From positions 124,001 through 188,000 of the forward strand of contig NZ_QGNX01000004.1 in the NCBI RefSeq assembly GCF_003265325.1: a stretch of 64,000 bases of DNA, read 5' to 3'. The position numbers and the translations under genes were made by a program. Below the pieces are notes generated by a model. That model was not told the origin of the DNA, searched no databases, and saw nothing but the letters and a program-made list of their open reading frames with translations. How positions within the stretch are numbered: position 1 is the stretch's first letter; every line of letters begins with the position of its first letter. Positions 17,045 through 28,378 of this stretch are shown here, in pieces. Source of the stretch: Oceanibium sediminis. GTDB lineage: Bacteria; Pseudomonadota; Alphaproteobacteria; Rhodobacterales; Rhodobacteraceae.

Positions 17045-17311
17045 TCAGCCACTCTTTTCCACCACCAGCTTTTCGACAGCGGCGACCATGGATTTGACGT
17101 TGGTGATATCGAATTCAGACTCCGCCGGATCATTGGCATTGAACGGAACCGAGACGTCGAACGTCTCTTCGATGGCGAAAACCGCTTCGACCAGGCCCAG
17201 GGAATCGATGCCCAGATCCTCAAGCGTCGAGTCCATGGATACATCGCCCGGTTCGATCAGAGCCTGCTCTGCGATGATGGCAATTACCTGTTCTTCAACA
17301 GACTTGGGCAT
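17045..17311 (-). CDS. Acyl carrier protein, specialised paralogue
   Basis: An 88-residue acidic ACP with the phosphopantetheine motif LGIDSLGLVEA (Ser37). An unusual insertion-rich loop between helices II and III (FNANDPAESEFD) differs from the housekeeping AcpP (EIPDEDAE type), which fits a dedicated carrier. It sits between the LpxD-like N-acyltransferase and the ketosynthase and probably supplies both. Confidence 0.93.
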   Translation of the reverse strand: MPKSVEEQVIAIIAEQALIEPGDVSMDSTLEDLGIDSLGLVEAVFAIEETFDVSVPFNANDPAESEFDITNVKSMVAAVEKLVVEKSG

Positions 17312-17341
17312 GCGTATCCTCGATCATTATCGGGGTTTCCC

Positions 17342-18433
17342 TTACCCGTTCGGGAAGTGCTTTGAAACCAGTTTTTGCAGCGCATCAAGCTTGGCCATGG
17401 TTCGGGGCAAGCGTCGGATGGCCTTGTAGGACTCCACGTTGAGTTCCATCTTCATGGCCGGGTTGCCCATCATGACGCGTCCGGGCGGAATATGCGAGGA
17501 CACAGCTGAGGCCCCGGCGACGATCACGTCCGAGCCGACCGTCAGGTGATCCGCCAGTCCCGCCTTGCCGCCAAGGACCACCCGGTCCCCGATCACGGTG
17601 GAGCCGGCGACGCCGGACTGACCGCACAACAGGCAATGCCGCCCCACCTGCACGTTGTGCCCGATGCAGACGAGGTCGTCGATCTTGGTGCCATCCCCGA
17701 CGCGCGTGTCCGAGATCGTGCCGCGATCGATCGTCGCGTTCGCGCCCACCTCCACGTCATGACCGATGGTGACCGAGCCGAGGGAGTTGATCCGCACGAA
17801 CCCGGTCGTGCGGCTCGCCTCGGAGATCGTCCCGCTCTCGCGCGCTTCCTCGACCGCGTCGCGGCTGGGGCTGACAAAGGAAAACCCGTCGCCGCCGATG
17901 GTCGCGCCGGGCTGGCAGATAAACCGGTCCCCGATGACGACGCGCGGGCCGATATGCACCTGGGGGTGCAGCACCGCATCCGCCCCGATCCGTACATCAA
18001 GACCGATGGATACGTGGTTGAAAATCAACGCATTCGGGCCAATCCGGACACCCTTTGCGATATAGCAGAACGGGCCGATCCGCGCGCCCTCGCCGATCTC
18101 GGCGCCGGGCTCGACGATCGCGGTGGGGTGGATCCCCTCGTTCATGTGCAGCTCATGGGCGAAGACCCGGGCGACCCCCGCCAGCACGTAACGCGACCGG
18201 GGCGCGAAGATCGCGCCTTTCAGCCCCATCGCCTGCCAGTCCGCGTCGGGCCAGAGCACCGCCGCCTCGGCCGCGCCCTCGCCCAGTTTCTCGGCGAAGG
18301 TCGGCTCCATCGCCAGGGCCAGCTCACCGCGCTCTGCGACCGCGGGCTCTGCCACGCCGCTGATCGGCAGCGACAGATCGCCCGCCGCCTCGGCGCCGAG
18401 CGCCTGCGCGATGTCCCCCAGGGTATACTTCAT
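17342..18433 (-). CDS. lpxD: LpxD-like UDP-3-O-acylglucosamine N-acyltransferase
   Basis: Left-handed beta-helix acyltransferase transferring a 3-hydroxyacyl chain from ACP to the 2-amine of the UDP-sugar (lipid A pathway). The N-terminal uridine-binding domain covers about residues 1-100. Hexapeptide repeats run from about 100 to 320, with the catalytic region CIGHNVQVG and a C-terminal helix. The start is ATG 18433, behind AAGGGA; the longer frame to 18478 lacks support. It is followed by ACP and KAS, and not by the usual fabZ-lpxA-lpxB, so it may be a second copy with a different acyl donor. Confidence 0.88.
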   Translation of the reverse strand: MKYTLGDIAQALGAEAAGDLSLPISGVAEPAVAERGELALAMEPTFAEKLGEGAAEAAVLWPDADWQAMGLKGAIFAPRSRYVLAGVARVFAHELHMNEGIHPTAIVEPGAEIGEGARIGPFCYIAKGVRIGPNALIFNHVSIGLDVRIGADAVLHPQVHIGPRVVIGDRFICQPGATIGGDGFSFVSPSRDAVEEARESGTISEASRTTGFVRINSLGSVTIGHDVEVGANATIDRGTISDTRVGDGTKIDDLVCIGHNVQVGRHCLLCGQSGVAGSTVIGDRVVLGGKAGLADHLTVGSDVIVAGASAVSSHIPPGRVMMGNPAMKMELNVESYKAIRRLPRTMAKLDALQKLVSKHFPNG

Positions 18434-18522
18434 CCGACGTCCCTTGCGGTTCGTATCCAGAACAACGGGGGCGGCCAACGCGAACGCGGCCGCCCCCTCA
18501 AAACCATTTACGTGTTCGCGCC

Positions 18523-20160
18523 TCAGCCTTCAACCGCAGCCAGCGTGACGCCCGCCTTGCTGAGCGCATCGAAGACCCGGCCATCGCGGCCGTAGATGTC
18601 GGCGCGGTACTGCGGCACACCGAACCCGTCGACCCAGGCCGACTGGTAGGTCAGGTACACCGGCACCGGCGTCTCCAGGTTTACGTAACGCTCGGAACCG
18701 CTGTCGAGGTGCCGGCGGAACGTGGCCGCCGGGTCGTCCGACTGGGGCGCCAGCAGCAGCTCGGCCAGCTCGAACGGCTTCTGAACACGCACACAGCCGT
18801 GGCTGTAGGCGCGCGTGTCCTTGGCGAACAGGCTTTTGGTCGGGGTATCATGCAGATAGATGCTGAACTTGTTCGGGAACATGAACTTTACCCGCCCCAG
18901 GGCATTGCCCCCGCCGGGGAGCTGCTTGACGATGAACGGGAAGTTCGACGCGTTGAACTGGTTGAAATCCACCAGCGCGGGATTGATCCGCGTGCCGCTC
19001 CGCGTCATCACCTGCATGGAACCGCCAAGCGCGTTCGGGTTGCGCTGCAGCTTCGGCAGCATCTCCTCCGTCGCAATGGAGCGCGGCACGTGCCAGGTCG
19101 GGTTGACGACCATATGGGTCATCTCGTCGTTGAATTCCTGGGTGCGGTGCCGGTTCTTGCCGATGACCACGCGGCTGTGCAGCGTCACCTTGCCATGATC
19201 GATCAGCTGGACGGTGAAATCGGCCTGGTTGACATAGATGTGCCGGTCGCCCCGGTCGTAGTTCAACCAGCGCTGCCGCTCCAGGTTGACGAGCACCTGC
19301 TTCAGCCGGTCCGTGGGTGTGGCGTTCAGCGCCTCGATCGTTTTCGGCCCGGCGACGCCGTCATCGTTCAGGCCGTGACGCAGCTGGAACGCCTTCACGG
19401 CGTCGGCAAGCGCCAGATCGAAGGTCGGTTCCGTCCCGTAATCCACGCCGTCCATCGCGCCGAGGCGAGTGCGCATCTGCGTCACACGCGGGCCGGTGTC
19501 GCCCTGGCGCAAGGTCGGGCCGTTCGCGACCGCCTCGCCCCAACCGCCGGCGGCGATCAGCGCTTCGAGCCGTTTCTTCTCGGCGAGCAGGTTCTCGTAA
19601 TCCTTGTGCCCCGGCGCCAGCGCCGCGATGTAGTCGGCGGCGTCCGGCGTGTCCGCCAGCCCTTCGAGCAGCGCGACCGGGTCGGGCCGCTTGGGGGAGA
19701 CGACGATATCGCGATCCGCCGAGCGCGGCTCGAGCAGGCCGGAGTTCACGTCACGCGCGTAGCGCAGGAAGGCGCGGGAAAAGGCGATCTCCCGCGCGAT
19801 GCGCGCGTCGGTCCCCTCGGCGGCCATTCCGGCCAGACGCTCGACCCGGTAACGGGCGACCGGCAGGCCATGATCGCCCGCGCCCCAAAGGCTGGCGAGC
19901 AGCGCCTCAGACTTGCCGTCATCCCAGATCGGCTGGAAATCATGCACCTCGTAAACCCGCGCCAGCGGCGCAAGCGCGTCGCCGCCCGCGACCAAGGCGT
20001 CGCGCATCGCCGCCTGTTCTTCGGACAGAACCCTGTCCGGGGCGACGATACTTGAAGCTGCCGTAACGGCGGCATTGGGCGATGTTGCAAAGCCGGCGCC
20101 AATGGCAAGCGGAGAAGCCGCCATCGTCAAACCCAGAAATACAGCTTTTCCGAACATCAT
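18523..20160 (-). CDS. YcbB-type L,D-transpeptidase
   Basis: Periplasmic enzyme forming 3-3 (mDap-mDap) peptidoglycan cross-links. The 545-residue protein has an N-terminal signal peptide (about 1-25), a helical scaffold region, a peptidoglycan-binding domain (about 215-280, LRQGDTGPRVTQMRTRLG) and a YkuD catalytic domain with SHGCVRV (Cys456). It is divergent from a MepK-like endopeptidase that would cut the same cross-links, echoing the adjacent ycbB-ycbK pair of E. coli. The 414 bp between them hold unusual secondary structure. Confidence 0.92.
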   Translation of the reverse strand: MMFGKAVFLGLTMAASPLAIGAGFATSPNAAVTAASSIVAPDRVLSEEQAAMRDALVAGGDALAPLARVYEVHDFQPIWDDGKSEALLASLWGAGDHGLPVARYRVERLAGMAAEGTDARIAREIAFSRAFLRYARDVNSGLLEPRSADRDIVVSPKRPDPVALLEGLADTPDAADYIAALAPGHKDYENLLAEKKRLEALIAAGGWGEAVANGPTLRQGDTGPRVTQMRTRLGAMDGVDYGTEPTFDLALADAVKAFQLRHGLNDDGVAGPKTIEALNATPTDRLKQVLVNLERQRWLNYDRGDRHIYVNQADFTVQLIDHGKVTLHSRVVIGKNRHRTQEFNDEMTHMVVNPTWHVPRSIATEEMLPKLQRNPNALGGSMQVMTRSGTRINPALVDFNQFNASNFPFIVKQLPGGGNALGRVKFMFPNKFSIYLHDTPTKSLFAKDTRAYSHGCVRVQKPFELAELLLAPQSDDPAATFRRHLDSGSERYVNLETPVPVYLTYQSAWVDGFGVPQYRADIYGRDGRVFDALSKAGVTLAAVEG

Positions 20161-20203
20161 CGTAACATTCCTATTCTTTATTAACGCTCGATATACACTC
20201 GCC

Positions 20204-20232
20204 CCCCTGCCGCGATCCTATCGCGGCAGGGG
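20204..20232. repeat. Perfect 13-bp-stem hairpin
   Basis: Arms 20204-20216 and 20220-20232 (CCCCTGCCGCGAT and its complement) with a three-base loop, 44 bp upstream of the L,D-transpeptidase start. On the plus strand it is followed only by TTTG. It could be a 5'-UTR structure of the minus-strand gene or a terminator for plus-strand readthrough. Confidence 0.7.
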
Positions 20233-20308
20233 TTTGTCACCGACAGTATCTTGGCTGAAAATTACATCAAAGTGACATGCCCGTGTGCGGTGCTTATTTC
20301 CGGGCATC

Positions 20309-20372
20309 GTGTGACTTTTGCCGCAACGCGACGTTCTGTTGCGGCCACGCAACGATTCCTGGGAAGTCACAC
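20309..20372 (+). promoter_or_regulatory. Nested inverted repeats with two mutually exclusive hairpins
   Basis: An outer 9-bp stem (GTGTGACTT at 20309-20317 with AAGTCACAC at 20364-20372) encloses an 8-bp stem (GCCGCAAC at 20320-20327 with GTTGCGGC at 20338-20345). The GTTGCG of the inner stem can pair instead with CGCAAC about 4 bases downstream. Alternative pairing of this kind is typical of regulatory RNA or cruciform operators. It lies 203 bp upstream of the MepK-like start. Confidence 0.5.
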
Positions 20373-20574
20373 GCCCGATTCGGCGGATTTTCGCGCATGA
20401 ACCGGTGGCATGGTGAACAACAGGTTGGCCGCTACTGTGTCAAATGCCATAGTCCCCCTACCGTGAGCGCGTCAGGCAGGTCAGCGGCACGGGCACGACA
20501 GTGCCAACAGCGATCTGGGAAAATAGCTCGGACGCCTTGAGGCTCGGTTCAGAAACGATAACACACGCAGGCAG

Positions 20575-21144
20575 ATGATCAGAAAAATGAACACACCGTC
20601 CCGCCGTGACGTTCTTGCGGGCATCTTCTCCACAGCCGTCGCGACCGCGGCCCCTGTGTACGCCAATGCCGCCGGTTTCCTTCGGGGCGCCGGGGATATC
20701 CGCCGCGTCAGGCTGCGCTCTACCAGAACCGGCGAAAGCGTGGACACCATCTACTGGGTCGAGGGCAAGTACATCCCCGAAGCCCTGTCCGAGATCAGCT
20801 GGTTCATGCGCGACTGGCGCCAGAACGAGGTGATCCAGTACGACCACCGCAACATCGACATCATGGCCGCGACGCTGAAGCTGATGGACACGGAAGAGGC
20901 GTATCACGTCGTGTCCGGCTACCGCTCGCCAGCGACGAACGCCCTGCTGCGCCAGCGCAACGGCGGGGTGGCGCAGAATTCCTACCACCTGCGCGGCATG
21001 GCGGCGGACCTGAAGCTTTCCTCGCGTTCGATCAGCCAGATGGCGAAAGCCGCGGTGGCCTGCAACGCGGGCGGGGTCGGCAAGTACGGCCGCTCCAACT
21101 TCGTTCACATGGATTGCGGACCGATCCGCACCTGGCGCGGCTGA
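20575..21144 (+). CDS. MepK/YcbK-like murein endopeptidase (DUF882, M15 family)
   Basis: Zn-dependent peptidoglycan hydrolase; the E. coli relative MepK cleaves 3-3 cross-links. The 189-residue protein starts with a twin-arginine-like signal (SRRDVLAG, residues 9-16) and carries the metal motif HLRGMAADL (His138, Asp145) and the HMD motif (His178, Asp180). The start could also be ATG 20587, 12 bp downstream. It is divergent from the transpeptidase that makes its probable substrate bond. Confidence 0.9.
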   Translation: MIRKMNTPSRRDVLAGIFSTAVATAAPVYANAAGFLRGAGDIRRVRLRSTRTGESVDTIYWVEGKYIPEALSEISWFMRDWRQNEVIQYDHRNIDIMAATLKLMDTEEAYHVVSGYRSPATNALLRQRNGGVAQNSYHLRGMAADLKLSSRSISQMAKAAVACNAGGVGKYGRSNFVHMDCGPIRTWRG

Positions 21145-21245
21145 AACCGCGTGATCCCTGCGGGTCCCCGGCGTGCCGGTTACGGCAACTGGCCGGGGTG
21201 CCGCATATCGGGTCTGACGCCTGAAAACGCGCCCGGGTTCAGCGC

Positions 21246-21665
21246 ATGAGCCTGCACATCACCCAGATTTCAAGCCGGAACCGCGCCCTGCTGGACCAGG
21301 TCGCCGAGACGGTCTTCGACGGGCCCCTGAAGCCGCATCACATCGACGCCCTTCTGGCCGACCCCGCGCAACGCCTGTTCGTCGCCTGTGAGCGCGGCGT
21401 CGTCATCGGGCAGGCGAAAGCGGTGATCCATCGCCACGCGGACAAGGCCCCGAGCCTTTTCATCGATGAACTGGGCGTCACCCCGTCACAGCAACGCCGC
21501 GGCATCGCCTCGGCCCTTGTGGCGGCGGTGATGACCCTGGCGCGCAACATCGGCTGCGCCGAGGTCTGGCTGGCGACCGAGCCCGAGAATGACCCCGCGA
21601 ACCTTTTCTACAAGGCCCGCGACATGGTGGGCGAACATGTCGTGGTGTATTCGCGCAAGCTCTGA
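21246..21665 (+). CDS. GNAT family N-acetyltransferase
   Basis: A 139-residue single-domain GNAT. The acetyl-CoA pyrophosphate-binding motif is QQRRGIASAL (about residues 82-91), preceded by the beta4 strand LFIDELGVTP. The C-terminal LFYKARDMVGEHVVVYSRKL fits motif B. It resembles aminoglycoside 6'-acetyltransferase-like GNATs, but the substrate cannot be read from sequence. It is convergent with proA. Confidence 0.85.
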   Translation: MSLHITQISSRNRALLDQVAETVFDGPLKPHHIDALLADPAQRLFVACERGVVIGQAKAVIHRHADKAPSLFIDELGVTPSQQRRGIASALVAAVMTLARNIGCAEVWLATEPENDPANLFYKARDMVGEHVVVYSRKL

Positions 21666-21685
21666 GCCCGGCGCGCGGCGCTGGC

Positions 21686-22954
21686 TCAGCGCCGCACCGC
21701 GCCGTGCCCTTCGACCAGGTACTTGAAGCTGGTCAGCTGCTCCGCGCCAACCGGCCCGCGCGCGTGGATCTTGCCCGTGGCGATGCCGATCTCCGCGCCC
21801 ATGCCGAATTCCCCGCCATCGGCGAACTGGGTCGAGGCGTTGTGCATCAGGATCGCGCTGTCCAGACCGCTGAAGAAAGCGTCCACCGCCGCCGCATCCT
21901 CGGCCAGGATGCAGTCCGTGTGCGAAGAGCCGTAGCGGCGGATATGCTCCATCGCCGCCGCAACACCGGCCACGGGCCGCGCCGCGATGATCATGTCGAG
22001 GTACTCGCGGCCCCAATCGGCTTCCGTCGCGGGGATGGCGCCGGGGTGGTCCGCGATGGTGCCCGCGCCGCGCACTTCGACGCCCTCGGCCAGCAGGGCG
22101 TCGATCAGCGCAAGGCCGTGGCGGGCGATGTAGCCCTCGTCGATCAGCAGGCATTCCGCCGCGCCGCAGATCCCCGTGCGCCGTGTCTTGGCGTTCAGGA
22201 CAACCTTGCGCACCATCTCGGGGTCGGCGCTTTCGTCGACGTAAATATGCACGATCCCTTCGAGGTGGGCAAATACCGGCACCCGCGCGTCGGCCTGAAC
22301 CCGGCCGACCAGCCCCTTGCCGCCGCGCGGTACGACCACGTCGATGTAATCCGTCATCGTCAGCATCTCGCCCACCGCCGCGCGATCCCGCGTCGGGACC
22401 AGCTGCACACCGTCGGCGGGCAGCCCGGCGCTTTCCAGTCCGGCGACGAGGCAGCGATGAATAGCCGAAGGGGAGTGATAGCTTTCCGAGCCGCCGCGCA
22501 GGATCGCGGCGTTGCCGGACTTCAGGCACAGCCCGCCCGCGTCCGCCGTCACGTTGGGCCGGCTTTCGTAGATCACGCCGATCACGCCCAGCGGCGTGCT
22601 GACCCGGCGAATGTGCAAGCCATTGGGGCGATCCCACTCGGCCAGGACACGGCCCACCGGGTCCGCCTGCGCGGCGACGGCGTTCAGCCCGTCAGAGATG
22701 GCGCGCACCCGCCCCGCATCCAGCAGCAGGCGATCCATCATCGCGCCGCTCAGCCCCTTGTCCCGCGCATAGGCGAGGTCTTCCTCGTTGGCGGCGAGGA
22801 TCTCGTCCATATGCGCCAGCACCGCCTCGGCCGCGCCGTTCAGCGCCGCCGTCTTCTGCGCCGCACTTGCCGTGGCCAGCACCTGCGCCGCCGCCTTGGC
22901 GCGCTTGCCGATGTCCTGCATCAACGCGTGAATGTCGCTGGTCGCTCCGTCCAT
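21686..22954 (-). CDS. proA: Gamma-glutamyl phosphate reductase
   Basis: Second enzyme of proline biosynthesis: NADPH-dependent reduction to glutamate semialdehyde. The 422-residue protein shows [34 protein letters not shown] and the catalytic-cysteine region [13 protein letters not shown]. The start is ATG 22954, behind AGGAC; longer frames are read-through of proB sequence. It lies 11 bp downstream of proB in the obgE-proB-proA order common in proteobacteria. Confidence 0.97.
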   Translation of the reverse strand: MDGATSDIHALMQDIGKRAKAAAQVLATASAAQKTAALNGAAEAVLAHMDEILAANEEDLAYARDKGLSGAMMDRLLLDAGRVRAISDGLNAVAAQADPVGRVLAEWDRPNGLHIRRVSTPLGVIGVIYESRPNVTADAGGLCLKSGNAAILRGGSESYHSPSAIHRCLVAGLESAGLPADGVQLVPTRDRAAVGEMLTMTDYIDVVVPRGGKGLVGRVQADARVPVFAHLEGIVHIYVDESADPEMVRKVVLNAKTRRTGICGAAECLLIDEGYIARHGLALIDALLAEGVEVRGAGTIADHPGAIPATEADWGREYLDMIIAARPVAGVAAAMEHIRRYGSSHTDCILAEDAAAVDAFFSGLDSAILMHNASTQFADGGEFGMGAEIGIATGKIHARGPVGAEQLTSFKYLVEGHGAVRR

Positions 22955-22965
22955 GTCCTGCCCCC

Positions 22966-26124
<3,159 letters not shown>

Positions 26125-26128
<4 letters not shown>

Positions 26129-26640
26129 GCGTTGGCTGCGTGGTCATAGCGCCAGACATCCACCATGGCGTTGCGCGCGGTGGAATACGACTGGCCCTCG
26201 CCAAGGTAGCGGAACCCCGCCTTGCTCAGCACCCGGGCCGAGGCGGGATTGTCCTGGAACACCTCCCCCCGCAGCAGGGGGACGCCGGCGTCATGGGCAT
26301 GGGCGACCACGGCCTCGACCGCCTCGGTCGCGAGGCCGGCGGCCCAGAACGGCTCCCCCAGCCAGTAGCCGAGGTCGCCGTCTTCCTTCACGGTGATCGC
26401 GCCGATCGCCTCTTCGGATTCGCTGGCCCGGGGCTGGATCGCCCAGACGGTCTGCCCCTCTTCGCCCGCCAGAACGCGGGCGATGAACGCCTCCGTCGCG
26501 CCGGGGGGCAGCGGATGGGGGATCGTGCGGGTCTGACCCGCCACCGCCTGCGAGCCGCAGTACATCGCGAAGGGCCCCGCATCGCTGGGGCGCAGCGGGC
26601 GCAGGATAAGGCGGGGCGTTTCGAGGGTCGTTTGAACCAT
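26125..26640 (-). CDS. GNAT family N-acetyltransferase (RimJ/RimL-like)
   Basis: A single-domain GNAT of 171 residues when started at ATG 26640, which is better spaced from AAGGGA than ATG 26646. Motifs are LETPRLILRPLRPSDA at the N-terminus, GYWLGEPFWAAGLATEA (cofactor loop) and NPASARVLSKAGFRYLG. It overlaps the double-domain GNAT by 4 bp and resembles its halves, so the group probably arose by tandem duplication. The gene lies between rpmA and obgE. Confidence 0.86.
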
Positions 26641-26872
26641 GGTCATGATCCCTTCAGAAAGTCTGGCGCGGCGGAAACTGCGGGCAGAGCCGCCCCGGAA
26701 TCGGGCGCCCCCGCGACGGCGCCGAAAGCTGTCAGCTCAGCGGGCGGGCGGTGCGCCCTGCCCCGCAGCGTGTCGTGATCTGCCGTGAGAATACCGGGCA
26801 TCCCGCCCTCCTGTGCCACCCCGCCCTTGCGGCGCGGGGATCGGCGCCGGTCACCGCCCTGCGTCCAAACGC

Positions 26873-26903
26873 AAAAGGGCCCGGCCATTGTGACCGAGCC
26901 CTT
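26873..26903 (-). terminator. Intrinsic terminator after rpmA
   Basis: On the minus strand a 12-bp stem (two G-T pairs, five-base loop) is followed by TTTTG, 27 bp after the rpmA stop. It would partly insulate rplU-rpmA from the GNAT-obgE-proBA genes. Confidence 0.75.
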
Positions 26904-26929
26904 CAATGTCCGATTGTGAACGGGTCGGC

Positions 26930-27199
26930 CTACTCGGCAGCTTCCGCTTCTGGCAGTACGGAAATGAAGGTACGGCCCTTGAGGCCCTTGTGGAAGGTCA
27001 CTTTACCCTCGACCGTCGCGAAGATGGTGTGATCACGGCCCAGGCCAACGCCCGCGCCCGGCCACATCTTGGTGCCGCGCTGACGCACGATGATATTGCC
27101 GGGGATCACGTCCTGACCACCGAACTTCTTTACGCCGAGACGGCGACCGGCGCTGTCGCGCCCGTTGCGGGAGGAACCGCCTGCTTTTTTATGTGCCAT
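26930..27199 (-). CDS. rpmA: 50S ribosomal protein L27
   Basis: An 89-residue L27 with the conserved N-terminus [16 protein letters not shown], the GVKKFGGQ segment and [11 protein letters not shown]. The N-terminal tail reaches the peptidyl-transferase centre. It follows rplU by 12 bp and is followed by an intrinsic terminator. Confidence 0.99.
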   Translation of the reverse strand: MAHKKAGGSSRNGRDSAGRRLGVKKFGGQDVIPGNIIVRQRGTKMWPGAGVGLGRDHTIFATVEGKVTFHKGLKGRTFISVLPEAEAAE

Positions 27200-27211
27200 G
27201 GGACTCTCTCC

Positions 27212-27859
27212 TTACTTCGATGCCAGATCTTTGGCCTGTTCGATCCAGCCTTCACGCTCGATCCGGCCCTTGAACGAAAGCTTCTCGTCGAATTCAGCAA
27301 CCTCGGCTTCGGTCCAGGCAGCGATCTGGGCAAAGCTGGTGACGCCTGCTTCGAGCAGTTTCTTCTCAAGCGCCGGTCCGACACCGGACAGCTTCTTGAG
27401 ATCGTCTGCACCGGCGGCGGCTTTCGGCGCGTCGGCTTTCTTTTCCGCTTTCGGAGCAGCGGCCTTCTTCGTCGCGGCGGGTGCCGCGGCCTCGGCCGGG
27501 GCGGATGCCGCGCCGATGGCTGCCTTCACACCAGACTTGTCCGCGCCGGAGGCGAGGATCTCGGTGATCTTGACGGTCGTCAGGTACTGGCGATGCCCCC
27601 GCTTGCGCTGGGAGGAATGCTTACGGCGGCGCTTGACGTAGGAAATCGTCTTCGGCCCGCGAATCTGGTCCAGCACCTCGGCCTGAACGGCGGCGCCATC
27701 CACGAAGGGGCTGCCGACGGTCACGGTCTCGCCGCCCAGCATCAGAACTTCGTTGAACTGCACGGCTTCACCGGGTTCGGCGGCCAGCTTCTCAACGGTA
27801 AATGTATCGTCCTTGGCAACTTTATACTGCTTGCCACCAGTCTTCAGCACCGCAAACAT
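27212..27859 (-). CDS. rplU: 50S ribosomal protein L21 with C-terminal helix-hairpin-helix extension
   Basis: The L21 domain covers residues 1-105 ([29 protein letters not shown]). An Ala/Lys/Pro linker follows (106-150). Residues 151-215 form a helix-hairpin-helix-like domain ([21 protein letters not shown]). The extension, which doubles the protein, is common in alphaproteobacteria; its role is unclear. The start is ATG 27859; longer in-frame starts are unlikely. A good sigma-70 promoter lies about 150 bp upstream. Confidence 0.96.
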   Translation of the reverse strand: MFAVLKTGGKQYKVAKDDTFTVEKLAAEPGEAVQFNEVLMLGGETVTVGSPFVDGAAVQAEVLDQIRGPKTISYVKRRRKHSSQRKRGHRQYLTTVKITEILASGADKSGVKAAIGAASAPAEAAAPAATKKAAAPKAEKKADAPKAAAGADDLKKLSGVGPALEKKLLEAGVTSFAQIAAWTEAEVAEFDEKLSFKGRIEREGWIEQAKDLASK

Positions 27860-28012
27860 CGGCGTCATCCTTCTTGTCTCGCGCGTCCTGCGGCTCCGCC
27901 CTTGGCGGCATTCACGGCGATCAATCGCGCCTCGGACTGCGATGCGGGGCGTGTGCCACGCTTTCCGCACGGGTTAACCCCGCGCCATAGCGGCCCGGGG
28001 ATCGAAGCCCGG

Positions 28013-28041
28013 CTTATGATAAATGCACGGGCCCAAGTCAA
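28013..28041 (-). promoter_or_regulatory. Sigma-70-type promoter of rplU-rpmA
   Basis: Minus strand TTGACT, 17 bp, CATAAG. The predicted start near 28006 gives a 5' leader of about 147 nt before rplU. Confidence 0.6.
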
Positions 28042-28105
28042 CAGGTAAGTCAGCAGGTTTCGAAGGGTTTTCGCACCCAGCGCCGCGCTGCGGGTCAATT
28101 TCCCC

Positions 28106-28134
28106 TTGCACGTCTGCGCCGCCCCTCCTAAACA
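28106..28134 (+). promoter_or_regulatory. Sigma-70-type promoter of tRNA-Ser
   Basis: TTGCAC, 17 bp, TAAACA. The predicted start near 28141 is about 22 nt before the mature tRNA. Confidence 0.6.
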
Positions 28135-28162
28135 CCGGCCACGACCGAGGAAATCCTCATGC

Positions 28163-28252
28163 GGAGAGGTGCCGGAGTGGTCGAACGGGGCGGTCTCGAA
28201 AACCGTTGTGGGCGCGAGTCCACCCAGGGTTCGAATCCCTGTCTCTCCGCCA
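28163..28252 (+). tRNA. tRNA-Ser (anticodon CGA)
   Basis: A 90-nt class II tRNA with encoded CCA. The acceptor arm is GGAGAGG with TCTCTCC. The anticodon stem GCGGT/ACCGT holds the loop CTCGAAA (anticodon CGA, codon UCG). A long variable arm is followed by the T arm CAGGG-TTCGAAT-CCCTG. Confidence 0.96.
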
Positions 28253-28378
28253 CATTTCCCAACGAAGCCAAGACACTGGTTTCGCAATCCCCTCAGCAAG
28301 TTGATGTGCGAACGCGGCTCAGCCCGATCGCCGGACAGGTGCGTTGCCCCCAGCCACGACGACCGGGGGCGCAGTGGG

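Larger units (their letters stand above)
20161..20574. other. Structured divergent intergenic region
   Basis: 414 bp between the L,D-transpeptidase and the MepK-like gene, with no credible protein gene. It holds a perfect 13-bp-stem hairpin (20204-20232) and a nested, switch-like inverted-repeat element (20309-20372), listed separately. The remainder to 20574 shows no clear motif. Confidence 0.6.
27860..28162. other. Divergent promoter region of rplU and tRNA-Ser
   Basis: 303 bp with no credible protein gene. It contains the rplU promoter (28013-28041, minus) and the tRNA-Ser promoter (28106-28134, plus). A GGGTTAACCC palindrome lies near 27971. Confidence 0.6.

Noticed and set aside
26643-26906. 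87-codon minus-strand frame between rpmA and the GNAT gene
   Set aside because: It starts within the rpmA terminator and has a low-complexity product; not credible.
28163-28252. tRNA-Ser as an integration site for the nqr/cytochrome block
   Set aside because: No integrase and no repeat of the tRNA 3' end were found downstream; base composition is uniform.
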